Positions 25,753 to 37,418 of a stretch of 40,005 nt of DNA are shown here, piece after piece. The position numbers and the translations under genes were made by a program. Where the stretch lies: the NCBI RefSeq assembly GCF_003284975.1, contig NZ_QMEU01000035.1, forward strand, positions 1-40,005, written 5' to 3'. The DNA comes from Mycobacterium colombiense. Its GTDB lineage: Bacteria > Actinomycetota > Actinomycetes > Mycobacteriales > Mycobacteriaceae. A model generated the notes under the pieces. The model worked only from the letters and a program-made list of their open reading frames with translations, did no database searches and was not told the origin of the DNA. How positions within the stretch are numbered: the stretch's first letter is position 1; the number at the start of each line of letters is the position of its first letter.

Positions 25753-25796
25753 CCGACGCCCGGCCCGTGCGAGGATTCGCACAGTTCGGGCGTCGG
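25753..25796 (-). terminator. Hairpin between rpmE and prfA
   Basis: A perfect 10-bp outer stem (25753-25762 with 25787-25796, CCGACGCCCG and its complement) and a 6-bp inner stem GTGCGA/TCGCAC (25767-25772 with 25777-25782) with a GGAT-type loop. It begins 8 bases after the rpmE stop. There is no T run. It may terminate or attenuate transcription from rpmE into prfA. Confidence 0.6.
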
Positions 25797-25804
25797 TAAC
25801 CGAG

Positions 25805-26035
25805 CTATTTGTCGGCAGCAGCTCCGGTGTTGCGCTTGCCGTAGCGCTTCTCGAAGCGGGCCACCCGGCCACCGCTGTCCAGGATCTTCTGCTTGCCGGT
25901 GTAGAAGGGGTGGCACTGCGAGCAAACCTCGACGACGATGCGGCCGCCGTCCTTGGTGCTGCGCGTCTGGAAGGTGTTGCCACAACCGCAGAGCACCGTG
26001 GTCTCCGCGTAGGCGGGGTGAATGTCAGCTTTCAT
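25805..26035 (-). CDS. rpmE: 50S ribosomal protein L31, zinc-binding type
   Basis: A 76-residue L31. Four cysteines at 16, 18, 38 and 41 (CGCG and CSQC) form the zinc site, so this is the zinc-dependent paralogue and not the zinc-free form made under zinc starvation. The signature [10 protein letters not shown] is intact. ATG 26035 follows a GAGG box seven bases upstream; an open frame extends upstream but has no homology. It lies between rho and prfA, flanked by hairpins on both sides. Confidence 0.97.
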   Translation of the reverse strand: MKADIHPAYAETTVLCGCGNTFQTRSTKDGGRIVVEVCSQCHPFYTGKQKILDSGGRVARFEKRYGKRNTGAAADK

Positions 26036-26142
26036 GATTCCTCTTCGATCGTGTCGAGCGTGATTATGCCAGGTCAACCCCTGTCCTCCCAAAACACGGG
26101 GACGCCCCTTGGCATTCCCGCCCCGTCGGTGGCTGGCGCGAG

Positions 26143-26180
26143 ACATAAACCACGGCGATCGCACGCGGCGTGGTTTATGT
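26143..26180 (-). terminator. Long hairpin after rho, probable terminator
   Basis: ACATAAACCACG (26143-26154) pairs perfectly with CGTGGTTTATGT (26169-26180), and CGCGA/TCGCG extend the repeat outward after a small offset. The loop holds the palindrome GCGATCGC. It lies about 20 bases beyond the rho stop. There is no T run on the minus strand. Confidence 0.65.
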
Positions 26181-26202
26181 GTCGCGGCCGCCGGCGGACC
26201 GG

Positions 26203-28068
26203 TTAGTCGTTGTCCATCCCGGGTGTCGTCTTGGACACCTGGACCAGGAACTCGTAGTTGTTCTTCGTCTTGCGCAGCTGCGACATCAGGAGGTCGATGG
26301 CCTGGTGTGAGTCCAGCCCCGACAGCACGCGGCGCAGCTTGTGCACGATGCCGAACTCGTCCGGCGAGAGCAGCAGCTCGTCCTTGCGGGTACCGGACGG
26401 GTTGACGTCGACCGCGGGGAAGACCCGCCGCTCGGAGATCTTGCGGTCCAGCTTGAGCTCGGCGTTACCGGTGCCCTTGAACTCCTCGAAGATGACCGTG
26501 TCACCGGTGGACCCCGTCTCGACCATCGCGGTAGCGATGATGGTCAGCGATCCGCCTTCCTCGATGTTGCGGGCCGCACCCAGGAACCGCTTGGGCGGGT
26601 ACAGCGCGGTGGAGTCGACACCACCGGACAGGATCCGGCCCGACGCCGGCGATGCGTTGTTGTACGCGCGCCCGAGGCGGGTGATCGAATCCAGCAGCAC
26701 GACGACGTCCTTGCCCTGCTCGACCAGCCGCTTTGCCCGCTCGATCGCCAGCTCGGCGACCGAGGTGTGGTCGGACGGCGGCCGGTCGAAGGTCGAGGCG
26801 ATGACCTCACCCTTGACCGAGCGGGTCATGTCGGTGACCTCCTCGGGGCGCTCGTCGACGAGCACGACCATGAGGTGGCATTCCGGGTTGTTCTTGGTGA
26901 TCGCGTTGGCGATGTCCTGCAGGATCGTGGTCTTACCGGCCTTGGGTGGCGACACGATCAGCGCGCGCTGGCCCTTGCCGATCGGCATGATCAGGTCGAT
27001 GACCCGGGTGGTCAGCCGGTCGCCGGTGGTCTCCAGACGCAGGCGCTGGTTGGGGTACAACGGCGTCAGCTTGGAGAAGTCGGGGCGCTTCTTGGCGTCC
27101 TCGACCGAGCCGCCGTTGACGCTGTCCAGGCGCACCAACGGGTTGAACTTCTGCCGCTGGTTGGGCTGTTCGCCTTCCTTGGGCACGCGGACCGCGCCGG
27201 TGACGGCGTCACCGCGGCGAAGGCCGTTCTTGCGCACCATGTTCATCGACACGTAGACGTCGTGCGGGCCGGCCAGGTAACCGGAGGTGCGCACGAAGGC
27301 GTAATTGTCGAGAACGTCAAGAATGCCGGCTACCGGCTGGACGACGTCGTCCTCGCGCAGTTCGGTGTCGCCGCCCTCGCCGGACCGCTCGCCCCGCCGG
27401 CGGCGGTCGCGGAAACGGCGTCCCCGCCGGCCCTGACGGCCCTCGCCGTCGTCGTCCTGCTGGTTCTGGTTTTGGTTGGAGCCGCCGCGGCCCTGCTGGC
27501 CGCCCGAGTGCTGATCCTGGTCGTTGCCGCCGCCGTCCTGGCCGCGGTCGTCGTTCTGGTTGTCGTTTTTGGGCTTCTCGCGCCGCTCGGCCTCACCGGT
27601 GGCTGCGCCCTCACGGCCGCCCGGGCCCTCGCGGTCGGCCTCGTCGTTGCCGCGGCCGGCCGAACCGGCCTCGCGGGAAGCGCCGCGTCGTTCGCGGCGG
27701 GGAGTCTCGGTGGTGGCGCCGTTCTGGTCGCCCTTGGCAACCGGCGCTTCGGCGCTGTCGGTGCCGTTCTTGGCGTTGTCGTCGGTGTCCGACTTGCCGC
27801 TGTCCTCAGCGGTCTTGGTGCCATTGGCCCCAACGCCATTGGCCTGTCCCCGGACTTCTTTGATCGCGGCGATCAGTTCGTTCTTACGCATGCCCGACGT
27901 CCCTTTGACGCCAACTTGATTGGCCAGCGCGCGCAGCTCGGGCAGCACCATCGTGGACAGCGCACCTCCCGAGACGGCGGGTTTCGCGTCTGGAGTGTCA
28001 GTCACGGCATTCGACAGTTGATTGGCGTCAGTGTTTTCGCCAGCCGTGAACAGGTCCGTATCAGTCAC
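26203..28068 (-). CDS. rho: Transcription termination factor Rho
   Basis: A 621-residue Rho. Residues about 36-75 form the N-terminal helical domain; 76-240 is a disordered insert rich in Arg, Gly, Asn, Gln and Asp (for example [20 protein letters not shown]), then the RNA-binding cold-shock-like domain (about 245-320) and the hexameric ATPase with Walker A PPKAGKT at 374-380 and Walker B VVVLLDS at 455-461. Rho loads on nascent RNA and ends transcription; large inserts of this kind are common in high-GC actinobacteria and add RNA affinity. ATG 28068 has AAAGGAAA upstream. A long leader precedes it. Confidence 0.97.
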   Translation of the reverse strand: MTDTDLFTAGENTDANQLSNAVTDTPDAKPAVSGGALSTMVLPELRALANQVGVKGTSGMRKNELIAAIKEVRGQANGVGANGTKTAEDSGKSDTDDNAKNGTDSAEAPVAKGDQNGATTETPRRERRGASREAGSAGRGNDEADREGPGGREGAATGEAERREKPKNDNQNDDRGQDGGGNDQDQHSGGQQGRGGSNQNQNQQDDDGEGRQGRRGRRFRDRRRRGERSGEGGDTELREDDVVQPVAGILDVLDNYAFVRTSGYLAGPHDVYVSMNMVRKNGLRRGDAVTGAVRVPKEGEQPNQRQKFNPLVRLDSVNGGSVEDAKKRPDFSKLTPLYPNQRLRLETTGDRLTTRVIDLIMPIGKGQRALIVSPPKAGKTTILQDIANAITKNNPECHLMVVLVDERPEEVTDMTRSVKGEVIASTFDRPPSDHTSVAELAIERAKRLVEQGKDVVVLLDSITRLGRAYNNASPASGRILSGGVDSTALYPPKRFLGAARNIEEGGSLTIIATAMVETGSTGDTVIFEEFKGTGNAELKLDRKISERRVFPAVDVNPSGTRKDELLLSPDEFGIVHKLRRVLSGLDSHQAIDLLMSQLRKTKNNYEFLVQVSKTTPGMDND

Positions 28069-28281
28069 GGATTTCCTTTCTTCCCCCGCTGATCAGGTCA
28101 TACGGGGGGTTCGTTGCATTCAGGCAAATTGCCGAGTGCGCCCAATCATCGACTCTGCAACGGTGATCGCCTGGATCGGCGGAGTAAACGGCGAACCTCG
28201 TCCACAAGAAGAATTGGTGTTGTCCTAGCGGCAAGGCAGTATGGATGCAGATGCAGATGCTGCGATTGCTGGACGGCTCCG

Positions 28282-28310
28282 AGGATAGCCCCCATCCCTG
28301 TCGGAAGCAA
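28282..28310 (-). promoter_or_regulatory. rho promoter with long 5' leader
   Basis: On the minus strand TTGCTT (28310-28305), 17 bases, then TATCCT (28287-28282). Transcription would begin near 28275 and leave a leader of about 205 bases before rho. The leader holds a triple GCATCT repeat and is pyrimidine-rich in parts, which would fit autoregulation by Rho itself. The 267-base gap 28069-28335 contains nothing else I can support. Confidence 0.5.
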
Positions 28311-28335
28311 GCAAACCCTCCGGCCACCCTGTGGA

Positions 28336-30391
<2,056 letters not shown>

Positions 30392-30395
<4 letters not shown>

Positions 30396-31717
30396 AGGGT
30401 GGTCCCTTCCAGTCGTAGCACGCTGGTCACGCCCTGCACGACATCCAAATCGGCCAGCGCCTCCACGGTTTCGGAGAGCGCGGCATCGGTGGCGCTGTGG
30501 GTGACCACCACGATGCGGGCGCCCACCCGTCGTCCGTCCTCGTCCGCGACGCCTTCCTGACGAACCTCGGCGATACTCACCTCGCGCTTGGCGAATTCGG
30601 CCGCGACCGAGGACAGCACGCCGGGCTTGTCGGCGACGTTCATGCTGACGTAGTAGCGCGTAGAGATGAAACCCATTGGTGCGATGGGCAGTTGGGCGTA
30701 CTTGGATTCCTTCGGGCCCCGGCTGCCCAGCACCCGGTTGCGCGCGGCCATCACCATGTCACCGGCCACCGCGGACGCGGTCGGCGCGCCGCCGGCGCCC
30801 TGACCGTAGAACATCAGCCGGCCGGAGGCCTTGGCCTCGACCACCACCGCGTTGAACGCGCCGTTGACCGTGGCCAGCGGGTGTGACAGCGGCACCAGCG
30901 CCGGATAGACGCGCGCCGAAACCCGTTCTTGGCCATCGTCGGTCGTGATGCGCTCGCAGATGGACAGCAGCTTGATGGTGCAACCGAGGGCCCTGGCCGA
31001 CTCAAAGTCGGCCGGGGTGACCTTGGTGATGCCCTCGCGGTAGACGTCGTCGGCGGTCACCCGGGTGTGGAAGGCGATGGACGCCAGGATCGCGGCCTTG
31101 GCCGCCGCGTCGTAGCCCTCGACGTCGGCGGTGGGGTCGGCCTCGGCGTAGCCCAGCGCGCTGGCTTCCGCCAGCGCCGTGTCGTAGTCGGCGCCGGTGC
31201 TGTCCATCGCGGACAAGATGTAGTTAGTGGTGCCGTTGACGATGCCGGCCACCCGCAGCACCGTGTCGCCGGCCAGCGACTGCGTGAGCGGGCGGATGAC
31301 CGGAATGGCACCCGCGACGGCCGCCTCGAAATACAAGTCCACGTGCGCGCTTTCGGCGGCCTGCGCCAACTCGCCGGTGGAGGTGGCCAGCAGCGCCTTG
31401 TTCGCGGTGACCACCGACTTGCCGTGCTCGAGGGCGCACAGGATGGCCTTGCGGGCCGGTTCCACCGGCCCCATCAGTTCCACGACGATGTCGACGTCGT
31501 CGCGCGCGGCGAGCTCTTCGATGTCGTCGGTGAGCAGTTCGACCGGGACACCGCGGTCATCGGCGACGCGGCGCACTCCGATGCCGCGCAACACCAGGGG
31601 TGCGCCGACACGAGCGGCGAGGTCATCGGCGCTGTCCTCGATGATTCGGACAACTTCGCTGCCGACGTTGCCCAACCCGAGTACCGCTACACCGACCGGC
31701 TTTTCGTCACGGGGCAC
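30392..31717 (-). CDS. hom: Homoserine dehydrogenase
   Basis: A 441-residue enzyme (thrA in M. tuberculosis). The NAD(P)-binding loop [11 protein letters not shown] is near residues 13-23, the catalytic domain follows, and a C-terminal ACT domain (about 355-441) should bind threonine for feedback inhibition. No aspartokinase is fused. It reduces aspartate semialdehyde to homoserine, the branch point to threonine, methionine and isoleucine. The GTG at 31717 has GAGGTG six bases upstream, a box that overlaps the end of lysA. Confidence 0.97.
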
Positions 31718-31721
31718 AGTT

Positions 31722-33140
31722 TCACCTCACTTCCAGACTAAGGAGATCGTCGACCGTCTCGCGCCGCAGGATCAGGCGCGCGCGGCCGTCGCGCACCGCG
31801 ACGACGGCGGGGCGGCAGATCATGTTGTAACGGCTCGACAATGAGTAGCAGTAGGCCCCGGTGGCGGCCACCCCGAGCAGGTCGCCGGGCCGCAGATCGC
31901 CAGGAACCCAGGTGTCACGCACCACGATATCGCCGCTCTCGCAATGCTTTCCGACGACACGGGCCAGCTCCGCCGGCGCATCGCTGAGCCGGGAGACCAG
32001 CCGAGCGTCGTACTGCGCGTCATACAGGGCGGTGCGGATGTTGTCGCTCATGCCGCCGTCGACGCTGACGTAGCGCCGGTGTGCAGTGGCGCTGACGTCG
32101 ACGTCCTTGACGGTGCCCACCTCGTAGAGCGTGATGGTGCCCGGCCCGGCGATCGCGCGCCCGGGCTCGACCACCAGCCGCGGCGTCGGCAGGCCGACGG
32201 CCGCCGACTCGTTGCGCACAATCGCGCTCAGCTTGGCGGCCAGCTCACCCATCGGCGGCGGATCGTCGGCGGCCAGGTACGAGATGCCAAGCCCGCCACC
32301 GAGATCCACGGTGGAGATCTGCGCGGTCTTGTCGACACCGAACCGCTCCACGGCGTCGTGCAACAGGCCGATGACCCGGTGCGCGGCGATTTCGAAGCCG
32401 GCGACGTCGAAGATCTGCGAACCGATGTGACTGTGCAGACCCACCAGCCGCAGGTGCTGCGTCTCGAATACCTTGCCCACGGCGTCCAGGGCCGCACCGC
32501 TGGCCAACGACAGGCCGAACTTCTGGTCCTCGTGTGCGGTGGAAATGAACTCGTGGGTGTGCGCCTCGACGCCGACCGTGAGACGAACGAAGACGTCCTG
32601 GACGATGCCCGCCTCGGCCGCGATGGCATCGAGGCGTTCGATCTCGATCATCGAATCCAAAACGACATGGCCGACACCGGCTTTGACCGCCGTCGTCAGT
32701 TCGGCGACGGATTTGTTGTTGCCGTGGAAGGTGATCCGATCCGGTGGGAAGTTCGCGTGCAACGCGACGGCCAGTTCGCCGCCGGTGCACACGTCGAGCG
32801 ACAACCCTTCTTCGTCGATCCAGCGCGCGATCTCGCTGCACAGGAACGCCTTGGCGGCATAGTGCACGTTCTTGCCGCCACCGAAGGCCGTCGCGATGTC
32901 GCGGCAGCGGGACCGAAAGTCGTCCTCGTCGACGACGAACAGCGGGGTGCCGTACTTTTGGGCCAGGTCGGTCACCGGGACGCCCGCGATGGCCGCGACT
33001 CCATCGTCATTGCGAATCGTGTTGCGCGGCCACACGTTCGGCGCCAGCAGCAGCAACTCCTCGGGGGACTGCGGGCGCAGCGGGCTTTCGGCGTGGCGGG
33101 CCTCCTCGGCGTGCCGAGGGCCGGCGGGATGAACGTTCAC
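31722..33140 (-). CDS. lysA: Diaminopimelate decarboxylase
   Basis: A 472-residue fold-III PLP enzyme that makes lysine from meso-diaminopimelate. The PLP lysine is Lys97 in [10 protein letters not shown]; the catalytic cysteine motif GKHCESGD is in the C-terminal part, and [10 protein letters not shown] binds the phosphate. I chose GTG 33140, which overlaps the argS stop (GTGA). The protein is then 25 residues longer at the N-terminus than M. tuberculosis LysA. A start further up inside argS is unlikely. Confidence 0.96.
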   Translation of the reverse strand: MNVHPAGPRHAEEARHAESPLRPQSPEELLLLAPNVWPRNTIRNDDGVAAIAGVPVTDLAQKYGTPLFVVDEDDFRSRCRDIATAFGGGKNVHYAAKAFLCSEIARWIDEEGLSLDVCTGGELAVALHANFPPDRITFHGNNKSVAELTTAVKAGVGHVVLDSMIEIERLDAIAAEAGIVQDVFVRLTVGVEAHTHEFISTAHEDQKFGLSLASGAALDAVGKVFETQHLRLVGLHSHIGSQIFDVAGFEIAAHRVIGLLHDAVERFGVDKTAQISTVDLGGGLGISYLAADDPPPMGELAAKLSAIVRNESAAVGLPTPRLVVEPGRAIAGPGTITLYEVGTVKDVDVSATAHRRYVSVDGGMSDNIRTALYDAQYDARLVSRLSDAPAELARVVGKHCESGDIVVRDTWVPGDLRPGDLLGVAATGAYCYSLSSRYNMICRPAVVAVRDGRARLILRRETVDDLLSLEVR

Positions 33141-34795
33141 ATTCGCTCCGGAGCCGTGACGCCCAGTATCGTCAGGCCGTTGGCGATCACCTGGCGGGTC
33201 GCCTGGCACAGCGCCAGGCGCGCGGTGTGCAGGTCGCTCGGTTGCTCATCGCCCTGCGGCAAGACCCGGCAGGAGTCGTAGAACCGGTGGTAGTCGCCGG
33301 CGAGGTCTTCCAGGTACCGGCACACCCGGTGGGGTTCGCGCAAGGTGGCCGCCGTGTCGAGCACCCGCGGGAATTCGCCGATGGTGCGCAGCAGCGTCCC
33401 CTCCTTGTCGTGGCTGAGCAGCTCGAGGTGGCCTTCAAAGTTGCCGGGGATCAGGCCGAGTTCGGCCGCGTTGCGGGCCAGCGCCGAGAGCCGGGCATGC
33501 GCGTATTGCACGTAATAGACCGGGTTTTCATTCGACGCCGACGACCACAGCGCGAGGTCGATGTCGATCGGGGTGTCCACCGAGGAGCGGATCAGGCTGT
33601 AGCGCGCCGCGTCGACGCCAATCGCCTCCACCAGGTCGTCCAGCGTGATCACCGTTCCGGCCCGCTTGCTCATCCGGACCGGCTGGCCGTCGCGGACCAG
33701 GTTGACCATCTGCCCGATGAGCACCTCGACGGCGGCCGGGTCGTCGCCGAACGCCGCCGCCACCGCCTTGAGCCGGGCGATGTATCCGTGGTGGTCGGCG
33801 CCGAGCATGTAGATGGCCAGGTCGAAGCCGCGCTGGCGCTTGTCCAGGTAGTAGGCGATGTCACCGGCGATGTAGGCGGGCTTGCCGTCGCTCTTGATGA
33901 CGACGCGGTCCTTGTCGTCACCAAAGGCGCTGGTGCGCAACCAGGTTGCGCCGTCCTTCTCGTAGATGTTGCCAGTCTCGCGCAGCCTGCCGATGGCTTG
34001 GTCGACCAGGCCCTTGGTGTGCATCGAGTCTTCGTGGGTGTAGACGTCGAAGTCGGTGCCGAACTCGTGCAACGACTCCTTGATGTGGGTGAACATCAGG
34101 TCGACGCCGATCTCGCGGAAGGTCTCGCGCATCTCGCCGTCGGGCAGGCTCAGCGCCTCGGGCGCCTTCTGCAGCACCTGAGCGGCGATGTCGTTGATGT
34201 AGGCGCCCGCGTACCCGTCTTCCGGGGTGGGCTCGCCCTTGGCCGCGGCGATCAGTGAGCTGGCGAACCGGTCGATCTGGGCGCCGTGGTCGTTGAAATA
34301 GTATTCGCGCACCACCGCGGCGCCCTGCGTGGACAGCAGCCGGCCCAACGCGTCGCCGACGGCGGCCCAGCGGGTCCCGCCGATGTGGATCGGCCCGGTG
34401 GGGTTGGCCGACACGAATTCCAGGTTGATGTTGCGCCCGGCCAGCGCATCGGAGTGGCCGTATCGGTCGCCGGCGTCGATGACGTTGGTGACGACGACGG
34501 CCTGCGCCGACGCCTCGAGGCGCAGGTTGATGAAGCCGGGTCCGGCCACCTGGGCCGACGCGACGCCGTCGGCGGAGGCCAGCGCCTCGGCGAGCCATCC
34601 GGCCAGGTCGCGAGGGTTGGCGCCGACCTTCTTGCCCAGCTGCAGCGCCAGGTTGCTGGCGTAATCGCCGTGCTCGGGATTGCGGGGACGTTCCACGGTG
34701 ACCGTCGGCGGCAGCGCGGCAGCATCGAGCCCGCGCTCGGCCAACACCGCGGCGGCGGTGGTCTTGAGCAGCTCAGCCAGGTCAGCGGGGGTCAC
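33137..34795 (-). CDS. argS: Arginyl-tRNA synthetase
   Basis: A 552-residue class I synthetase. The HIGH motif appears as HIGG at 137-140 ([10 protein letters not shown]) and the KMSKS loop as RMSKRAG, a change from the standard Lys. The N-terminal Add1-like domain and C-terminal DALR anticodon-binding domain are present. It charges tRNA-Arg in the cytoplasm. GTG 34795 gives the family start [10 protein letters not shown]. It leads the lysine-threonine gene run and is divergent from a tRNA-Arg gene. Confidence 0.97.
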   Translation of the reverse strand: MTPADLAELLKTTAAAVLAERGLDAAALPPTVTVERPRNPEHGDYASNLALQLGKKVGANPRDLAGWLAEALASADGVASAQVAGPGFINLRLEASAQAVVVTNVIDAGDRYGHSDALAGRNINLEFVSANPTGPIHIGGTRWAAVGDALGRLLSTQGAAVVREYYFNDHGAQIDRFASSLIAAAKGEPTPEDGYAGAYINDIAAQVLQKAPEALSLPDGEMRETFREIGVDLMFTHIKESLHEFGTDFDVYTHEDSMHTKGLVDQAIGRLRETGNIYEKDGATWLRTSAFGDDKDRVVIKSDGKPAYIAGDIAYYLDKRQRGFDLAIYMLGADHHGYIARLKAVAAAFGDDPAAVEVLIGQMVNLVRDGQPVRMSKRAGTVITLDDLVEAIGVDAARYSLIRSSVDTPIDIDLALWSSASNENPVYYVQYAHARLSALARNAAELGLIPGNFEGHLELLSHDKEGTLLRTIGEFPRVLDTAATLREPHRVCRYLEDLAGDYHRFYDSCRVLPQGDEQPSDLHTARLALCQATRQVIANGLTILGVTAPERM

Positions 34796-34921
34796 GAGCG
34801 TCCATCCTATTGGCTGGTGTGCCCCCGCCCCGAATCCATTGCGGTGACAGGGCGGCCGCTTGGATGCGTTAGTCTGTCCGTGCTTGTTCAAAAGCCCCAT
34901 GGCGCAACAGGTACTTGGTGC

Positions 34922-34994
34922 GCCCCCGTAGCTCAGGGGATAGAGCGTCTGCCTCCGGAGCAGAAGGCCGCAGGTTCGAATCCTGCCGGGGGCA
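34922..34994 (+). tRNA. tRNA-Arg, anticodon CCG
   Basis: A 73-base cloverleaf: acceptor stem GCCCCCG (34922-34928) with CGGGGGC (34987-34993) and discriminator A, D arm GCTCAGGGGATAGAGC, anticodon stem TCTGC/GCAGA with loop CTCCGGA and anticodon CCG, and T arm GCAGG-TTCGAAT-CCTGC. It reads CGG, a common codon in GC-rich mycobacteria. No CCA is encoded. It lies 126 bases from the divergent argS; a TAGTCT box near 34870 is a possible promoter. Confidence 0.97.
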
Positions 34995-35026
34995 CCCTTT
35001 CTACCAGCCGAAACGGTGCCAGTCAG

Positions 35027-35527
35027 TCAGTTTCGCGTCAGCACGAACGCCTCGATCTGCCGATTTCCGGACCGCACTTCGTACTTCCGCCAGCCCGGAT
35101 ACAGCTCGAGGCCCTTGGCCCAGATCTCGTCGCGCTCGCGTGGCGTGGCCAGGCGCGCGGTGGCCTGCCAGGTGTCGCCGCCGACCGCGACCGTCGCCTG
35201 CGGATGGGCCTTCAGATTGTGGTACCAGGCCGGATGCCTGGTACCACCGAAGTTGGACGCAATGAGGGCCAAACCGTCCGGGTGCGGGATCCCGTACACG
35301 GCGACGGTGCGCGACTCGCCGGATTTGGCGCCCGTGGTGGTGAGCATGACCGCTGGGATACCGGTCGCGACCTCGGCGAAGCTCCTGCGGCCACCGGTGG
35401 CCTTGGCGACCAGGCGATCGAGGTGGTGCGCCGTCGGGCGAAGAAGCGCCACACCCACGGTCGTGGACGCCAAGCGCCGCATCGTTCGGTGAAAAGCATT
35501 CGCGTCATCGAATGATCGCCCGGACAT
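35027..35527 (-). CDS. DDN-type nitroreductase / F420-dependent oxidoreductase family protein
   Basis: A 166-residue protein of the DUF385 family (deazaflavin-dependent nitroreductase). The core run IPAVMLTTTGAKSGESRTVAVYGI and the segment GGTRHPAWYHNLKAHP are typical of split-beta-barrel F420-binding proteins. Such enzymes reduce quinones or nitroaromatics with F420H2 near the membrane; the natural substrate here is unknown. I chose ATG 35527; ATG 35584 is possible but no ribosome-binding site favours it. Confidence 0.88.
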   Translation of the reverse strand: MSGRSFDDANAFHRTMRRLASTTVGVALLRPTAHHLDRLVAKATGGRRSFAEVATGIPAVMLTTTGAKSGESRTVAVYGIPHPDGLALIASNFGGTRHPAWYHNLKAHPQATVAVGGDTWQATARLATPRERDEIWAKGLELYPGWRKYEVRSGNRQIEAFVLTRN

Positions 35528-35613
35528 GGTGTCATTCTGGTGCGCTCGCCCGCGCTGAACAAGCAATGTGAAAACGCGCCCCATGAGTCACAGACGACAT
35601 TAAGCTGCTGGTC

Positions 35614-36306
35614 GTGGGCGTGAAGGTGTTCGCCAAGGGGCGGGGGCGCTGGCTGGCGGTCGCGGCGTCGCTCGTCGTCTCCGCGGCCATGATCCACGCG
35701 CAGGGGACCAAGACGCGCTGCTGCGTCGAGACGCCCGTTGCGGCGCCGAGCCCCACCATCAGTTCGCCGGCACCGGCGCCGCCCGCCAGCGGGCCGCGCC
35801 CCGCCAGTCCGGCCGAGATCGAATCGCTGACGGCCCTGGCACCGCCCGCCCCGTCCGCCGGCCAGCAATTCCAGCTCGCCCTGCCGCACAGCGTGGGATC
35901 CGAGGAACGGTTACAGGTCAAGACCATCTGGGCCGCCCGCGTCATCACCGTGCTCTTCCCCCAGATCAAGACCATCTACGGATACCGCGAGGACCCGTTG
36001 CCGTGGCATCCCAACGGCCTGGCCATCGACGTGATGATCCCGAACTACCACTCCCCCGAAGGCATCGAGCTCGGCAACCAGATCGCCGGCTACGCCCTGG
36101 CGAACGCGAAACGCTGGGGCATCAACCACGTGATCTGGCGGCAGAAGATCTACCCGGGCGTCGGCGGCGGCAACTGGATGGCCGACCTGGGCTCGGAGAC
36201 CGCCGACCACTATGACCACGTCCATATCGCGACCGGCGGTGGCGGCTACCCGACCGGGCACGAAACCTATTACATCGCCTCCATGACCTCCGGCCCGACG
36301 GACTGA
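35614..36306 (+). CDS. Secreted protein with LAS-metallopeptidase zinc signature
   Basis: A 230-residue exported protein: a basic N-terminus, hydrophobic segment (about 12-28, LAVAASLVVSAAMIHAQ), then a Pro/Ala-rich linker (41-80) and a compact domain from about 85. The domain contains HPNGLAID (His132 to Asp139, spacing H-x6-D) and DHVHI (His202, His204), the three zinc ligands plus pattern of the LAS/hedgehog-DD-peptidase fold. GTG 35614 is the likely start. Mycobacteria have related exported proteins of unknown role; a cell-wall peptide substrate is my inference. Confidence 0.8.
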   Translation: MGVKVFAKGRGRWLAVAASLVVSAAMIHAQGTKTRCCVETPVAAPSPTISSPAPAPPASGPRPASPAEIESLTALAPPAPSAGQQFQLALPHSVGSEERLQVKTIWAARVITVLFPQIKTIYGYREDPLPWHPNGLAIDVMIPNYHSPEGIELGNQIAGYALANAKRWGINHVIWRQKIYPGVGGGNWMADLGSETADHYDHVHIATGGGGYPTGHETYYIASMTSGPTD

Positions 36307-36443
36307 TCCGCTCAATCGTTACCCGGCAGCGAGATTGGCCCGTTGCCACGGACGTCGCCCTTGATTGCTGACGCAGGACACAGTTGCTCAGTGCCGGTTT
36401 GCCAGCTTTTGCGGTTCGCCGCGCAACTCCGCACCGCGCGCCG

Positions 36444-36449
36444 CATAAT
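36444..36449 (+). promoter_or_regulatory. Candidate -10 box for the DUF732 gene
   Basis: CATAAT, close to TATAAT, lies 39 bases before the GTG of the DUF732 gene. No good -35 box is seen 16-19 bases upstream. The rest of the gap 36307-36488 shows nothing I can support. Confidence 0.35.
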
Positions 36450-36488
36450 GAGGCCGTTATCACCACCACCGAGGAGAAGGAGCCGAGC

Positions 36489-36800
36489 GTGAAGGCTGTT
36501 TGCGGGTTGCGCGCGTTATGTATTCCGGCGGTCGTTGCTGCCGCGTTAACGGTAGGTAGCGGGGTCGCCGCCGCCGACGATGACGGATACCTAGGTCAAC
36601 TGAAGAAGATCGGCGTCGTGTGGCAGCCAGGCGGCGAAGGCACGCTGATCTCGCTGGGCCACGCCATCTGCTCGGATCGCGCCGCGGGCAAGACCCCGGA
36701 CGAGCTGGCCACCGACGTTCATTCCGGGTTGAACAGTTCCTTCAACTACGGAGACGCCACGGCCATCGTGAGCGCCGCGGAATCGAACTACTGCCCCTGA
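36489..36800 (+). CDS. DUF732 family small secreted protein
   Basis: A 103-residue protein with an N-terminal signal peptide, cleaved after about residue 29 (VAAA-DDD). The mature part, about 74 residues, is helical and has two cysteines (AICSDR and NYCP) that likely pair. This is the mycobacterial DUF732 family, exported and of unknown function. GTG 36489 follows AAGGAG seven bases upstream; the open frame before it has no family match. Confidence 0.88.
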   Translation: MKAVCGLRALCIPAVVAAALTVGSGVAAADDDGYLGQLKKIGVVWQPGGEGTLISLGHAICSDRAAGKTPDELATDVHSGLNSSFNYGDATAIVSAAESNYCP

Positions 36801-36835
36801 CCAATCCCTGAGGCGTCGTCGCTACGGCGTCTCCG

Positions 36836-37345
36836 TCATGCCGGCCCGGCGGCGAACGCCGCCACCGGCATTTCGACGGACCCACCGCAGGGCCCGTCGC
36901 TGATATCGGTGTGCCAGCTGCCACGCAGCGATCCGTCGGCCTGCGGTGTGTAGAAGGCCCACGACCGCGCCGGTGCCCACACCTTCGGAACACCTTCGCC
37001 CATATAGCAATCCCATTGGAAGTCAAAGCGCTCGACCCATTTCGCGCCGTCCCACGCGTAATGCGAAGGCTGGGGCAACGTCGGGTTCTTGGGTGCGGGG
37101 CCGTTGGTGGCCGTGGCCACGCACCTGCCCGACGCGCACGCGGTGGTGAAGACGTAATCGGCGCTGAAGGTCGGCTCGGCTTGTTTCGCGGCGACGCTGG
37201 TGCCGGATTTACTGGCCGCGTACCTCACCAACGAGTATCTGCCGTTCCACGAGGGCGACATCGCGTTCACAGACATGCCGGATGCGCCGACGACCAACGC
37301 GGTGACGGCTGTGAGCACCGCACCTACCCGAGACGCCGGCCGCAT
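36836..37345 (-). CDS. Conserved exported protein, unknown function
   Basis: A 169-residue protein with a signal peptide at about residues 1-28 (LTAVTALVVGASGMSVNA). The mature part opens SPSWNGRYSLVRYA and has four cysteines (TTACASGRC, WDCYM, GPCGG) and many tryptophans and tyrosines, which suggests a disulfide-bonded beta-rich domain. I do not recognise a named family. It converges on the DUF732 gene and is followed at 37419 by a Nudix gene on the same strand. Confidence 0.8.
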   Translation of the reverse strand: MRPASRVGAVLTAVTALVVGASGMSVNAMSPSWNGRYSLVRYAASKSGTSVAAKQAEPTFSADYVFTTACASGRCVATATNGPAPKNPTLPQPSHYAWDGAKWVERFDFQWDCYMGEGVPKVWAPARSWAFYTPQADGSLRGSWHTDISDGPCGGSVEMPVAAFAAGPA

Positions 37346-37418
37346 TGCGTCAATGGTGGGCGTTCGATGACACGGCGCGATCTCGGCGCGGACACGATCG
37401 CGGTGCTGTCGCGCGGAT

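Noticed and set aside
26341..28092. 583-codon plus-strand frame over rho
   Set aside because: It is antisense to rho; its hydrophobic stretch is the complement of the Arg/Gly-rich insert.
35489..35584. Longer start of the DDN-type protein at 35584
   Set aside because: The extra residues are basic and not conserved in the family as I know it, and no ribosome-binding site stands out. It cannot be fully excluded.
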